A DNA stretch of 64,000 nucleotides, from NCBI GenBank assembly GCA_001695595.3, contig MBPM02000029.1, positions 415,501 through 479,500 on the forward strand, in the 5' to 3' direction. The stretch is from Plasmopara viticola (taxonomy: Eukaryota; Oomycota; Peronosporomycetes; Peronosporales; Peronosporaceae). The notes beneath the pieces are model-generated. The model was not told the origin of the DNA. It made no database searches and was given only the letters and a program-made list of their open reading frames with translations. A program made the translations under genes and the position numbers. Shown one piece after another: positions 12,290-23,626 of this stretch. Within the stretch, counting starts at the first letter, position 1, and every line of letters begins with the position of its first letter.

Positions 12290-12333
12290 AAATAATTTTT
12301 ACCTCTTTTTCGGCAAAAGTTTGATTGACAAGC
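12290..12333 (+). other. Relic of a chitinase 5' flank at an ancestral junction
   Basis: The plus-strand sequence ending TTTGATTGACAAGC (12320-12333) equals the sequence just upstream of every GH19 start codon, but in opposite orientation to the unit's own gene, and then switches abruptly to unrelated sequence. At 38572 the equivalent sequence does lead into a plus-strand GH19 gene. The site therefore looks like the scar where a plus-strand chitinase body was lost from the ancestral unit. Equivalent sites lie near 18.9, 25.46 and 32.02 kb. Confidence 0.5.
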
Positions 12334-12551
12334 GGTCTCGGCTCCGTCCGTTCCCAGTAATGAAAGATCTGACTTTCGCGAAGAGTCAGCTGATGATGGC
12401 ACCGGCGCTGTTCTCGAGGAAGGCTCTTTACCGACGAAGTGTACGGAGTGTGCGCGAGTTAGTTCCGTGGTAGCGGACATGGCTCCGTTTTTCAAGATAG
12501 CGGTGAACTAGTTCTCTCGAGCAAAGGGTCTTCGAGGTCTCCTGTCAATCG

Positions 12552-13496
12552 ATGCGAGACCAGCTGAAGAAGCGGCGAGCAATGCCGATGAGGATAGCTC
12601 TTTCGGCGCCAAACCAGCGCTATCTTGCTGACAGTGAAGCCGAGGCGGAGAAGTTAGATAACGAGGCGTCGGTGTTGGAGGAGAGCAATTATGGCGTTTT
12701 AACTACAAGGGCCATGGTTGTGGGTGGTGGGCGAAGTCGTTCTCGAAAAAGAAGATGGCGGCTTGTCATCGGTGTGGGAGAACACGGCAGGACAAAACAA
12801 GCGAGGGGCAAGGCTCGCCGGCGTTCGATGCCATATAAAGCCTCATTAAAGGTGTCACCAAGGTTGCGTAGCGCTTGCCGAGATCTCAGAGGAAGAGCTA
12901 TTGGTGGTCGAAGAGTGCTACACGAGGGCGAACTTACGTGATCGTCGGATGAAAAACGGTGTACTTGAGTATGAAACCGAATTCACCGACGGCAATTTCG
13001 CTGGAAGAAGCGCAAGCACTTATTGAAGAACGATATGTCGGAGATGGTCCAGGGCGTGGACACTTGTATTCAGGTCACTAAGAAAATGACACAGTTCGTG
13101 CGCTGGTGGCGAGAGACCCAGAACACATTCAACTTTAGTTCCGAGCAAGCGAGCCCTTAAACAGTGACCCGCGAGGTCTATGAATTGCTTGAGCCCGGGT
13201 ACGCACGCCCGGGTTCTCTGCCTTGCAAATGCGCGTCTTGCGTTTCCTCTTGGGCGGCGCGTACGGCTGCGTGCATTTCATGCGAAGCATTCAAAGTGAA
13301 GCATCATGTAGAGGCAGAAACTGGTCTTGAAACTGGGAAGCGGCGAGCGTTCCCGAGGTACTTGGCGGTCGAGGCTGGTGGACTGGAAGTGGATTGGAAA
13401 AAAGCAGGTAGGTGGGCGGAAGAGAGCCGTCAATCGCATACGGGCAAAGAAGTGGATGATGTCGATAGACTTACAAGATGGAGTCTATGTCGTTGA
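12552..13496 (+). pseudogene. Decayed Arg/Ser-rich and Cys-containing frames, unit 1
   Basis: Two plus-strand frames, 12552-12941 and 13164-13496 (the second continuing into unit 2), are conserved in position in every unit. The first starts MRDQLKKRRAMPMRIALSAP and includes a basic RSRSRKRRW stretch. The second starts MTREVYELLEPGYARPG and has closely spaced cysteines in SLPCKCASC. Between them lies a third, differently framed segment. Unit-specific indels join, split or shorten the frames. I recognise no family. They may be fragments of one former gene or of a retroelement gag. Confidence 0.35.
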
Positions 13497-15090
13497 TGCC
13501 TCCGTCACGGGACTGGCGCGACACTACGCAGCTTTGTGGGTGATCGGCGGAAGCTAGCTACCAAGTGTTTAACGCAGGAGAGTGGACTGCAATTTACGAT
13601 GCTATCGGCTTCTTCATCGACTTCTAAAAAAATCAATAGGATTCGTCTCTCGACGAGGTAAGCAAATCGACTTGGTTTGGGTAGGGGAGTCATGGGCAGT
13701 TCTAAAAACCCTTTATAACATTTGATTATAAAGTTTCAAATTGAAGAATGTACGTTTGATTATTCGTGTGGCAAGCGTTAGCGAAGCAGATATCAGGGCT
13801 TGGTGTGCTTTTCTTGCAATGCGAGATGATGCGCTCTTAACTCATATTGGTCGAGCCTCTTGAAAAACGTCTGATAGAGCACCTGCCAGGTACTTTGTCG
13901 AGCTTCTGTAAGCAACACGAGTGAGCGACCAAAACGCTGCCCATCGTGTGGTCGCTGGACGGAAAAAACGCTCTGCAGAAAACCTGTGGTATACAAAAGA
14001 CGCTGTTATGTTGGCCAATGCTAAAGGCAGGTCACTACCGCCCAGCTTTCTGAAGAAACAGCACTACTTCCCAAGACAGCGTCGTGTATGTTGGCACAGT
14101 GATGTATATATCGTAGCAACCCCATAGTGAACGGAAAAAATCGCAGTTTTAAAAAGTGGCAGTGCACCGACTTGATCACTCCTAAGCCGTTTACGAAACC
14201 GACGCCTAGTGTCTGGTATCAATGTTCGCTTCCCAAGCCAAGCGCATTGTGGTGCAGCCAATAACAGCAACGCTTGTGCGTCATGTGTTGCCCCAATTGA
14301 GCTCTGTAAATAATTCAATGGTTAGAATTCTATGAGCTTAAACTTGGGCAGTTTGCGGACCAGTCTATACATTCTTTGTTTCACCGGTGCGGTGGAAAGC
14401 TTCTCCTGAAAAATCAAACTTGGGTGACAGATCTGATCTGTGGAAGGCGACTGTTCTGATCGGCGACCGATGCATCAAGGTCGACCTACTCCAGAACATA
14501 GCTTAAAGTGTGAGGGCATTAGTGCTCTGAGCCATGTGCTGGCAAAGTTTGCAGCAGCTAGCAGTTGTTTGCATACGGCGAATGTGGGAAAAGGCCGTGG
14601 CGACCCAAGGAGTCGCTGAGCCGGCGAATTCAATTGGTTGGATATAGCGTCCAAGCTTTGATGCGTGTGAAAAGTAGTGTTGTGGACGCATAACTTCGAA
14701 GCAAATCGTACTACAAAGCGGTACATCGAGATAGAATGATGTGGAGACCGGGGTAGACGCGTCCGAATCGCGTTGTCGCTGCCAGTCCTAAAACTCTAAG
14801 AATCAGGAGGGACCGAGCTGGAGCCAATACCCGGACGTCCGATGGCGTGTGAAAAATTCGCGGACAGGATGTCGAATCTTTGGCGAGCACATTTGTCATT
14901 GCCTCGGCAGCAAACGAGAATCAGTGCGGTATTGATGAGAAACAACAAGTCCACCGCATGACGTCTCGAAGTAAGCACATTTTAAGAGTGGCCCCAAACG
15001 CGCGGACATTCGGATCCTTTTAAGCTTGTGAGATACATCCACTTTGAAGGTAATTGGCGCGCAATGCTTGGCGTCGGTGTCCTATGAAAT

Positions 15091-15201
15091 TTAATCCAAA
15101 AAGGCTTCGCACAGGCGGTTATCTTTCTTGCACAACTCCGGAGCCGAAATTGTTGCTGCAGCTGTGTACCAGAGCAGCAGAACGATGATCGTGCGCAACA
15201 T
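15091..15201 (-). CDS. Short signal-peptide-like ORF, unit 2
   Basis: The same 36 residues as the unit 1 copy, including the MLRTIIVLLLWY secretion signal and two cysteines. The TAA stop and a second in-frame TAG three codons on are kept, although the bases between them differ slightly from unit 1 (TAAATTTCATAG here). The downstream frame is again open beyond the stops. Confidence 0.35.
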   Translation of the reverse strand: MLRTIIVLLLWYTAAATISAPELCKKDNRLCEAFLD

Positions 15202-16281
15202 TATTACCCATTCACGAAGCGGTAGAGATGGAAACTTTGCGGCAACCGGCATCAACTAGAAGACAGAGTGTCGACGCAGCTACTATCATGTGTGAATATA
15301 TATTTAAGGTCTTAATCCACCTTGTATTAGCTCCATAGACACAGTGCTACATATAGCGCAAAAGCTCATAGTTGCTTAATAGCAATAAACTTAAGCTACT
15401 TGCTCACAAATTTTCGCAGGTCCGTCATTGGTATATAATTTAGCTCTAAGCACAATTTGGAAAATTTCGCGTCTAAGTACAAAACTTCCTTATACGTGAA
15501 TCAAAAAAACTACACCGCTCGGTTAAGCATGTGGTTAACAGCTTTCAAATACTCTATTGTTTCTTGTTGTAAAGCACGAAACTACCTTAAGTAAACTAAT
15601 CATGTACGAAATGACAGCTCCCGGAAAGTCTTATCTCAAATCGCCGAGGGTGTGACGAAGTAAGGGTCTTTTCTAGATTACCACTCTATTCAAGGTTTAT
15701 TAATCCACCTAGTGACAAATCAAACATCGCTAGCATAGCGTGCTCTCTTCATCATTAGTAGCGTTGGTAGCCAAATCGCCGACCGTTAACAAATAAACTC
15801 ATTATTACTTTTCGTTGCATTTCAGCGTCGTCTTTTTACGGATATCGTGTCTAAACTGCGAGCTGGAAGATAAGCGCACAAAGTTTAATAAGGCTAGGGG
15901 CTGTACGCAACTTTGAGAAGTCTATCAAAAAAATAGTATGATCGAGACATTGCATAATTATCTTCAGATGCTCAAGAGATATCCATCGAAACTCGAACAA
16001 TCCGTAAAGTCACAGAGTGACTTCATCCATAAAGAGCTTATTTTTTGTTGCTAAATTGCAGGAATATGTACCTCCGTACGTGACACGAGCATTTTCCGGC
16101 GCGAGTCGCAAAGTGTCTACATTGTTCCTACGCATTTAAATATATGTATTCATAACCAGCACAACAAAGAACGCATCAAGGCAGCACAGCTCAAGGCCAG
16201 TGTACATTTGGTATTCAGTGGTAAGGTAAGTGTCTGAGGTGTTGATCTACCTACCGAAATCAATGGATTTGTTGCCTAAGT

Positions 16282-17067
16282 CTACAGACTGTTGCACGAG
16301 GTGTTACCCAGTGGCTGCACGCTTAGCGCGTCGCACATTCGGGTAAAGTACCTTATTCGCTGCAGCTCATTGTTCTTGTTAGGAGCGTTCGGACCGCACT
16401 CGAGTCCACCATTGATGATGTCGGTGGAGATAGCAAAGCCGTTTGTTCCGGCGACGACGTCGTGGATCACGCGTCCAGCCTGAGGCGTCATCCAGTACCA
16501 GAGCGCCGTCATCCATGTGACACTTGTATCCGTTGCAACAATGTCAGGATTATCAAGGAGGTCGATGCCAAGAGCTTCGCCAGCATTATAGTAATTGTAG
16601 TTCCAGGAGAGCTGGATAGGACCACGGCCATGGTAGCGACGGCCGGGTGCGCATGGGTACGTTGTATTGTCACAATACTGCCACACGTCGTACGTATCGC
16701 GAGCGTACTCTTCGGCTGCTTTAAAGTTGTCGCTCTCATGAGCAGTCTGGGCCAAAAAAGCAGCCAACTCGCGCTTGTCGTTATCTTCGTTGCCAGTGTT
16801 GGCGAACTTCGGGTACTTGTTGGCGGCGTTCACTAAACCGTTGAAATTGTAAAGCTCGATCGCACTAGGAAACAACTCGTGAAAGCGAGTTTGATCGAAG
16901 AAACGAGGAAAACTCGAGCAATTCGCTGAATTGGACGCAGGGGATAAAACTCGGGTCGGCATTAAAGGGACTTCAGCCAGCGTCGTGTCTTGAACAATTT
17001 CGGTACGGGAAGTAGCAGAAACTACGTACAAGATCCGCATTGCCGCAAAAAGTCCGACACTTCTCAT
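16282..17067 (-). CDS. Secreted GH19 chitinase, copy 2
   Basis: An intact 261-residue copy with both catalytic glutamates (E111, E120), the GRGPIQLSW cleft motif and all six cysteines. It differs from copy 1 at Pro34-Leu35, Val40, Glu64, Glu164 and Thr208. Glu164, just after the cleft motif, is otherwise seen only in the inverted sixth copy. The upstream in-frame TTG is ignored in favour of the ATG at 17067. The encoded enzyme should be secreted and active if expressed. Confidence 0.92.
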   Translation of the reverse strand: MRSVGLFAAMRILYVVSATSRTEIVQDTTLAEVPLMPTRVLSPASNSANCSSFPRFFDQTRFHELFPSAIELYNFNGLVNAANKYPKFANTGNEDNDKRELAAFLAQTAHESDNFKAAEEYARDTYDVWQYCDNTTYPCAPGRRYHGRGPIQLSWNYNYYNAGEALGIDLLDNPDIVATDTSVTWMTALWYWMTPQAGRVIHDVVAGTNGFAISTDIINGGLECGPNAPNKNNELQRIRYFTRMCDALSVQPLGNTSCNSL

Positions 17068-19100
17068 GATTCGATGGCTAGTGGCTTTGATGGTTGGTGG
17101 CTTGTCAATCAAATTAAAAGTGACTCAATAATGAAAAGCCCACCTTTCGGTAATTTATTCGGGCATTCTTACCCCTCAATTATACCGAAAGATAAATTTC
17201 TGCCAGATTGCAAGGCACAACCCTACGAGTCGTCAAATCTGGAAGACTATGACGAGATTCTCATCCTTGAGCTTCTTATTCTTTGGGGGAACGATGCTTA
17301 AGAAAAGGTCTTGAAGTGATGGTCGCCTTTTGGGCATGATCGATAAGGCTTTTTAACACTAAACGGCCCTTGTCGATCCTCGAAGCGATCAAAATATGAG
17401 TACTAATGTCCAAAATTTCTGAGCAACTGTGGCGCTTTACAAGTGCGAACGTCGCACCGTAAATTTAAACGTTTCTTATAAATTGGAACTCTATGACTCG
17501 TAAAAAAGAATAGTTGTTTTGGAATGTTCCAGTCAGTATTGTAGGAAAACACAAAAAAGCCATGGGGCATCTCAGCGTACCACACTTTCATGGATACAAA
17601 GGTATAGTTTACATTAGTTGCAACACACTTGATCGAGGTGGTACGGGCAACCGGTGGTTTCCATAATTAGGCGCATTGAAAAAGAATGGGCTTAGTCTCC
17701 GTGTGGTTTGGCAGCTTTTATGGATGAAGGCTACCAGGCCCACCAAAAGGAGTGCAGTGGTGCACCTTCACTATCGAGCAAATTTGATCGAATGGCTCTG
17801 ATAGACTTGGAACATGGATGCGACAAAATGGACGTGACGAGGCCGGTTTTTTGGCTTTAGATTGTCGCTTGCGTGTAGACGATGCGACGAGCACTTCAAG
17901 CCAGTGTTATGACAAGCCAAAAGTGCAAGTGTCAAGACAAATGGGATAACATATGAAACGAATCTTGGAGTGCCCGCAATCGAGTATATACTATAAAAAT
18001 ATGGATTTGTGTATAACTAGCGAAATAATCATTACATTTCAATGAGCTTTAGCTTTCTAATACGTACTAGTACTTTCTAGATTGTATTGTATTATCTGAC
18101 TCTTGTATGCGGTGATACATCTGTTGCCCATGCACTGACTGATAAGGACGTTCCTAAGGGCTGATTACGTACGACAAGTGTGAGAAAAGAAACCCTCACT
18201 TTCTGAAATCGTACGCCGAGAAAAGAAACATCCTGCAGATAAATATGACGGTACACCAGTAAAGTAAGTCAGCAATCTTACCAACATCAACAGTCTCGTT
18301 TATACTGCGTACATGCGGAAGAAGTGCCACGTTTCTAAAAAACTATATAGTATGCATTATTCTTATGCAAAATCATATGGTGAACACAGAACGTGTACAG
18401 CACGGGCAACGCTAAACACCATGCAGCATCCGGCTATGAAAAATCTTAGTAAGATCGTGCTTTTTACTAAACGCAATGCATTTTGTATACTACACATTTC
18501 TGTGTGGTTGCAACCAGCGTCGAACTGTATTCGTACTGACACAAACCGCTCTTGGGCCAATTGGCGCGGCTGCTTCCAAAACCGGCAAGATTGTGCTTGA
18601 CGTTGATCCGAAGTGGGACCAGAAGAATGGCCATCATATTGTTAAGTCTGTCTCATTTAATTTTAAAACTAACGATACGAAACGATGCTCGTTTCTGCTG
18701 TCGCTAGAGCATTGTCATCGTAAAGGCAACCACCCAATGGCTTGGATGCCAAAGCAGATGTCAAAATAGAATCTCATCCTTTTATATCGAAGACTAGTAG
18801 TATTGTCCCTAGCTTTCTGGTATCCGACTCGTTGCCGTCAAGCTTTTGTCTTCATTACGGCCACCTGAAAATAATTTCTAACTCTTTTTCGTCAAAAGTT
18901 TGATTGACAAGCGGTCTCGGCTCCGTCCGCTCCCAGTAATGAAAGATTTGACTTTCGCGAAGAGTCAGCTGATGATGGCACCGGCGCTGTTCTCGAGGAA
19001 GGCTCTTTACCGACGAAGTGTGCGCGAGTCAGTTCCGTGGAAGCGGACATGGCTCCGTTTTCCAAGATAACGGTGAACTAGTTCTCTCGAGCAAAGGGTC
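17068..19100. other. Unit 2 spacer
   Basis: Chitinase 5' flank followed by unit-wide short frames (for example 18313-18600 and 18476-18769 on the plus strand). A single-base change in a run of A bases relative to unit 1 alters the frame near 18.67 kb. No gene is supported. Confidence 0.4.
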
Positions 19101-19121
19101 TTCGAGGTCTCCTGTCAATCG

Positions 19122-20070
19122 ATGCGAGACCAGCTGAAGAAGCGGCGAGCAATGCCGATGAGGATAGCTCTTTCGGCGCCAAACCAGCGCTATCTTGCTG
19201 ACAGTGGAGCCGAGGCGGAGAAGCTAGATAACGAGGCGTCGGTGTTGAAGGAGAGCAATTATGGCGTTTTAACCTCAAGGGCCATGGTTGTGGGTGGTGG
19301 GCAAAGTCGTTCTCGAAAAAGAAGATGGCGGCTTGTCATCGATGTGGGAGAACACCGCAGGACAAAAAAGCGAGGGGTAAGGCTCGCCGGCGTTCGATGC
19401 CATATAAAGCCTCGTTGAAGTTGACACTAAGGCCGCGTAGCGCTCATCATGCCGAGATCTCGGAGGAAGAGCTATTGGCGGTCGAAGAGCGCTACACGAG
19501 GGCGAACTTACGTGGTCGTCGGATGAATGACGGTGTACTTGAGTACGAGACCGAATCCACCGACGGCAATTTCGCTGAAAGAAGCGCAAGCACTTACTGA
19601 AGAACGATATGTCGGAGATGGTCCAGGGCGTGGACACTTGAATTCAGGTCACTAAGAAAATGACACAGTTCGTGCGCTGGTGGCGAGAGACCCAGAACAC
19701 ATTCAACTTTAGTTCCGAGCAAGCGAGCCCTTAAACAGTGACCCGCGAGGTCTATGAATTGCTTGAGCCCGGGTACGCACGCCCGGGTTCTCTGCCTTGC
19801 AAATGCGCGTCTTGCGTTTCCTCTTGGGCGGCGCGTACGGCTGCGTGCATTTCATGCGAAGCATTCAAAGTGAAGCATCATGTAGAGGCAGAAACTGGTC
19901 TTGAAACTGGGAAGCGGCGAGCGTTCCTGAGGTACTTGGCGGTCGAGGCTGGTGGACTGGAAGTGGATTGGAAAAAAGCAGGTAGGTGGGTGGAAGAGGG
20001 CCGTCAATCGCATACGGGCAAAGCAGTGGATGATGTCGATAGACTTACAAGATGGAGTCTATGTCGTTGA
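19122..20070 (+). pseudogene. Decayed Arg/Ser-rich and Cys-containing frames, unit 2/3 boundary
   Basis: Equivalent to 12552-13496. The Arg/Ser-rich frame spans 19122-19418, an overlapping frame starting MAACHRCGRTPQDKKARG spans 19325-19600, and the Cys-containing frame spans 19738-20070. The middle frame has a Cys-x-x-Cys and an acidic tail (EISEEELLAVEERYTRA) that looks protein-like. This suggests the original gene ran through this frame and was broken by indels. Family unknown. Confidence 0.35.
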
Positions 20071-21663
20071 TGCCTCCGTCACGGGACTGGCGCGACACTA
20101 CGCAGCTTTGTGGGTGATCGGTGGAAGCTAGCTACCAAGTGTTTAACGCAGGAGAGTGGACTGCAATTTACGATGCTATCGGCTTCTTCATCGACTTCTA
20201 AAAAATCAATAGGATTCGTCTCTCGACGAGGTAAGCAAATCGACTTGGTTTGGGTAGGGGAGTCATGGGCAGTTCTAAAAACCCTTTATAACATTTGATT
20301 ATAAAGTTTCAAATTGAAGAATGTACGTTTGATTATTCGTGTGGCAAGCGTTAGCGAAGCAGGAATCAGGGCTTGGTGTGCTTTTCTTGCAATGCGAGAT
20401 GATGCGCTCTTAACTCATATTGGTCGAGCCTCTTGAAAAACGTCTGATAGAGCACCTGCCAGGTACTTTGTCGAGCTTCTGTAAGCAACACGAGTGAGCG
20501 ACCAAAACGCTGCCCATGGTGTGGACGCTGGACGGAAAAAACGCTCTGCAGAAAACCTGTGGTATACAAAAGACGCTGTTATGTTGGCCAATGCTAAAGG
20601 CAGGTCACTACCGCCCAGCTTTCTGAAAAAACAGCACTACTTCCCAAGACAGCGTCGTGTATGTTGGCACCGTGTAGTATATATCGAAGCTACCCCATAG
20701 TGAACGGAAAAAATCGCAGTTTTAAAAAGTGGCAGTGCACCGACTTGATCACTCCTAAGCCGTTTACGAAACCGACGCCTAGTGTCTGGTATCAATGTTC
20801 GCTTCCCAAGCCAAGCGCATTGTGGTGCAGCCAATAACAGCAACACTTGTGCGTCATGTGTTGCCCCAATTGAGCTCTGTAAATGGTTCAATGGTTAGAA
20901 TTCTATGAGCTTAAACTTGGGCAGTTTGCGGACCAGTCTATACATTCTTTGTTTCACCGGTGCGGCGGAAAGCTTCTCCTGAAAAATCAAACTTGGGTGA
21001 CAGATCTGATCTGTGGAAGGCGACTGTTCTGATCGGCGACCGATGCATCAAGGTCGATCTACTCCAGAACATAGCTTAAAGTGTGAGGGCATTAGTGCTC
21101 TGAGCCCTGTGCTGGCAAAGTTTGCAGCAGCTAGCAGTTGTTTGCATACGGCGAATGTGGGAAAAGGCCGTGGCGACCCAAGGAGTCGCTGAGCCGGCGA
21201 ATTCAATTGGTTGGATATAGCGTCCAAGCTTTGATGCGTGTGAAAAGTAGTGTTGTGGACGCATAACTTCGAAGCAAATCGTACTACAAAGCGGTACATC
21301 GCGATAGAATGATGTGGAGACCGGGGTAGACGCGTCCGAATCGCGTTGTCGCTGCCAGTCCTAAAACTCTAAGAATCAGGAGGGACCGAGCTGGAGCCAA
21401 TACCCGGACGTCCGATGGCGTGTGAAAAATTCGCGGACAGGATGTCGAATCTTTGGCGAGCACATTTGTCATTGCCTCGGCAGCAAACGAGAATCAGTGC
21501 GGTATTGATTAGAATCAACAAGTCCACCGCATGACGTCTCGAAGTAAGCACAATTTAAGAGTGGCCCCAAACGCGCGGACATTCGGATCCTTTTAAGCTT
21601 GTGAGATACATCCACTTTGAAGGTAATTGGCGCGCAATGCTTGGCGTCGGTGTCCTATGAAAT

Positions 21664-21774
21664 TTAATCCAAAAAGGCTTCGCACAGGCGGTTAACTTTC
21701 TTGCACAACTCCGGAGCCGTAATTGTTGCTGCAGCTGTGTACCAGAGCAGCAGAACGATGATCGTGCGCAACAT
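21664..21774 (-). CDS. Short signal-peptide-like ORF, unit 3
   Basis: The same length and start as units 1 and 2, with two amino-acid changes: Ser to Thr near the likely cleavage site, and Asp to Val between the two cysteines. The TAA stop is kept. The changes do not show purifying selection, so this may be a neutral copy. Confidence 0.3.
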   Translation of the reverse strand: MLRTIIVLLLWYTAAATITAPELCKKVNRLCEAFLD

Positions 21775-22840
21775 TATTACCCATTCACGAAGCGGTAGAG
21801 ATGGAAAATTTGCGGCAACCGGCATCAACTAGAAGACAGAGTGTCGACGCAGCTACTATCATGTGTGAATATATATTTAAGGTCTTAATCCACCTTGTAT
21901 TAGCTCCATAGACACAGTAGCGCAAAAGCTCATAGTTGCTTAATAGCAATAAATTTTAGTTACTTTCTCACAAATTTTCGCAGGTCCGTCATTGGTATAT
22001 AATTTAGCTCTAAGCACAATTTGGAAAAATTTCGCGTCTAAGCACAAAACTTCCTTATACGTGAATCAAAAAACTACACCGCTCGGTCAAACATGTGGTT
22101 TACAGCTTCCAAAAACTCTATTGTTTCTTGGTGTAAAGCACGAAACTACCTTAAGCAAACTAATCATGTACGAAATGACAGCTCCCGGAAAGTCTTATTT
22201 CACATCGCCGAGGGTATGACGAAGTAAGGGTCTTTTCCAGATTACCACTCTTTTCAAGGTTTATTAATCCACCTAGTGACAAATCAAACATCGCTAGCAT
22301 AGCGTGCTCTCTTCATCATTAGTAGCGTTGGTAGCCAAATAGCCGACCGTTAACAAATAAACTCATTATTACTTTCGTTGCATTTCAGCGTCGTCTTTTT
22401 ACGGATATCGTGTCTAAACTGCGAGCTAGAAGATAAGCGCACAAAGTTTAATAAAGGCTAGGGGCTGTACGCAACTATAAGAAGTCTATCAAAGAAATAG
22501 TACGATCGAGACATTGCATAATTATCTTCAGATGCTCAAGCGATATCCATTGAAACTCGGAAAATCCGTAAAGTCACAAAGTGACTTCATCCATAAGGAC
22601 CTTATTTCTTGCTGCTAAGGTGCAGGAATATGTAGCTCCGTAAGCATCTTCCTACACCGGCGCGAGTCGCAAAGTCTTTACATTCTTCCTACGCATTTAA
22701 ATATATATATAGAGCCAGCACAACAAAGAACGCATCGAGGCAGCACAGCTCAACGGCAGTGTACTTTTGTTATTCAGTGGTAAGGTAAGTGTCTGAGGTG
22801 TTGATCTACCTACCGAAATCAATGGCTTTGTTGCCTAAGT

Positions 22841-23626
22841 CTACAAACTGTTGCACGAGGTGTTACCCAGTGGCTGCACGCTTAGCGCGTCGCACATTCG
22901 GGTAAAGTATCTTATGCGCTGCAGCTCGTTGTTCTTGTTGGGAGCATCCGGACCGCACTCGAGTCCACCATTGATGATGTCGGTGGAGATAGCAAAGCCG
23001 TTAATTCCGGCGACGACGTCGTGGATCACGCGTCCAGCCTGAGGCGTCATCCAGTACCAGAGCGCCGTCATCCATGTGACACTTGTATCCGTTGCAACAA
23101 TGTCAGGGTTATCAAGGAGGTCGATGCCAAGAGCTTTGCCAGCATTATAGTAATTGTAGTTCCAGGAGAGCTGAATAGGACCACGGCCATGGTACCGACG
23201 GCCGGGTGCGCATGGGTACGTTGTATTGTCACAATACTGCCACACGTCGTACGTATCGCGAGCATACTCTTCGGCTGCTTTAAAGTTGTCGCTCTCATGA
23301 GCAGTCTGGGCCAAAAAAGCAGCCAACTCGCGCTTGTCGTTATCTTCGTTGCCAGTGTTGGCGAACTTCGGGTACTTGTTGGCGGCGTTTACTAAACCGT
23401 TGAAATTGTAAAGCTCGATCGCACTAGGAAACAACTGGTGAAAGCGAGTTTGATCGAAGAAACGAGCAAAACTCGAGCAATTCGCTGAATTGGACGCAGG
23501 GGATAAAACACGGGTCGGCATTGAAGAGACTTCAGCCAGCGTCGTGTCTTGAACAATTTCAATACGGGAAGTAGCAGAAACTACGTACAAGATCCGCATT
23601 GCCGCAAAAAGTCCGACACTTCTCAT
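22841..23626 (-). CDS. Secreted GH19 chitinase, copy 3
   Basis: An intact 261-residue copy. Relative to copy 1 it has Ile22, Ser34, Val40, Ala54 and Asp227, and keeps the HES acid motif, E120, the GRGPIQLSW motif and six cysteines. As in the other copies, variation falls mainly in the leader and linker before the catalytic domain. Confidence 0.92.
   Translation of the reverse strand: MRSVGLFAAMRILYVVSATSRIEIVQDTTLAEVSSMPTRVLSPASNSANCSSFARFFDQTRFHQLFPSAIELYNFNGLVNAANKYPKFANTGNEDNDKRELAAFLAQTAHESDNFKAAEEYARDTYDVWQYCDNTTYPCAPGRRYHGRGPIQLSWNYNYYNAGKALGIDLLDNPDIVATDTSVTWMTALWYWMTPQAGRVIHDVVAGINGFAISTDIINGGLECGPDAPNKNNELQRIRYFTRMCDALSVQPLGNTSCNSL

Larger units (their letters stand above)
6507..13038 (+). 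repeat. Chitinase array unit 1 (6,532 bp, left terminal unit)
   Basis: Units are counted from a shared CGGAGATGGTCCAGGGCGTGG anchor. The unit holds GH19 copy 1 on the minus strand and short frames common to all units. Its first 2 kb differ more from the other units by substitutions and indels than internal units differ from each other, as expected for an array end that escapes homogenisation. Homology to later units starts at about 6,497, directly after the Copia relic. Between 12.5 and 13.5 kb lie Arg/Ser-rich and Cys-containing frames on the plus strand that are open but broken relative to one another. I do not recognise them. Confidence 0.85.
13039..19612 (+). repeat. Chitinase array unit 2 (6,574 bp)
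   Basis: A complete unit with GH19 copy 2. From about 13.1 to 16.3 kb it is near-identical to unit 5 at a constant offset of 19,697-19,698 bp. The shared frames at 13793 and 14475 encode identical peptides in both units, whereas unit 3 differs by more substitutions. The unit repeats the same order as unit 1: Cys-containing frame, non-coding middle, signal-peptide ORF, chitinase, then Arg/Ser-rich frame. Confidence 0.9.

Noticed and set aside
13985..14120. Possible tRNA-like segments around GGTTCAATGGTTAGAATT in the units (for example near 14.31 kb)
   Set aside because: No acceptor stem or anticodon arm can be folded around the B-box-like sequence.
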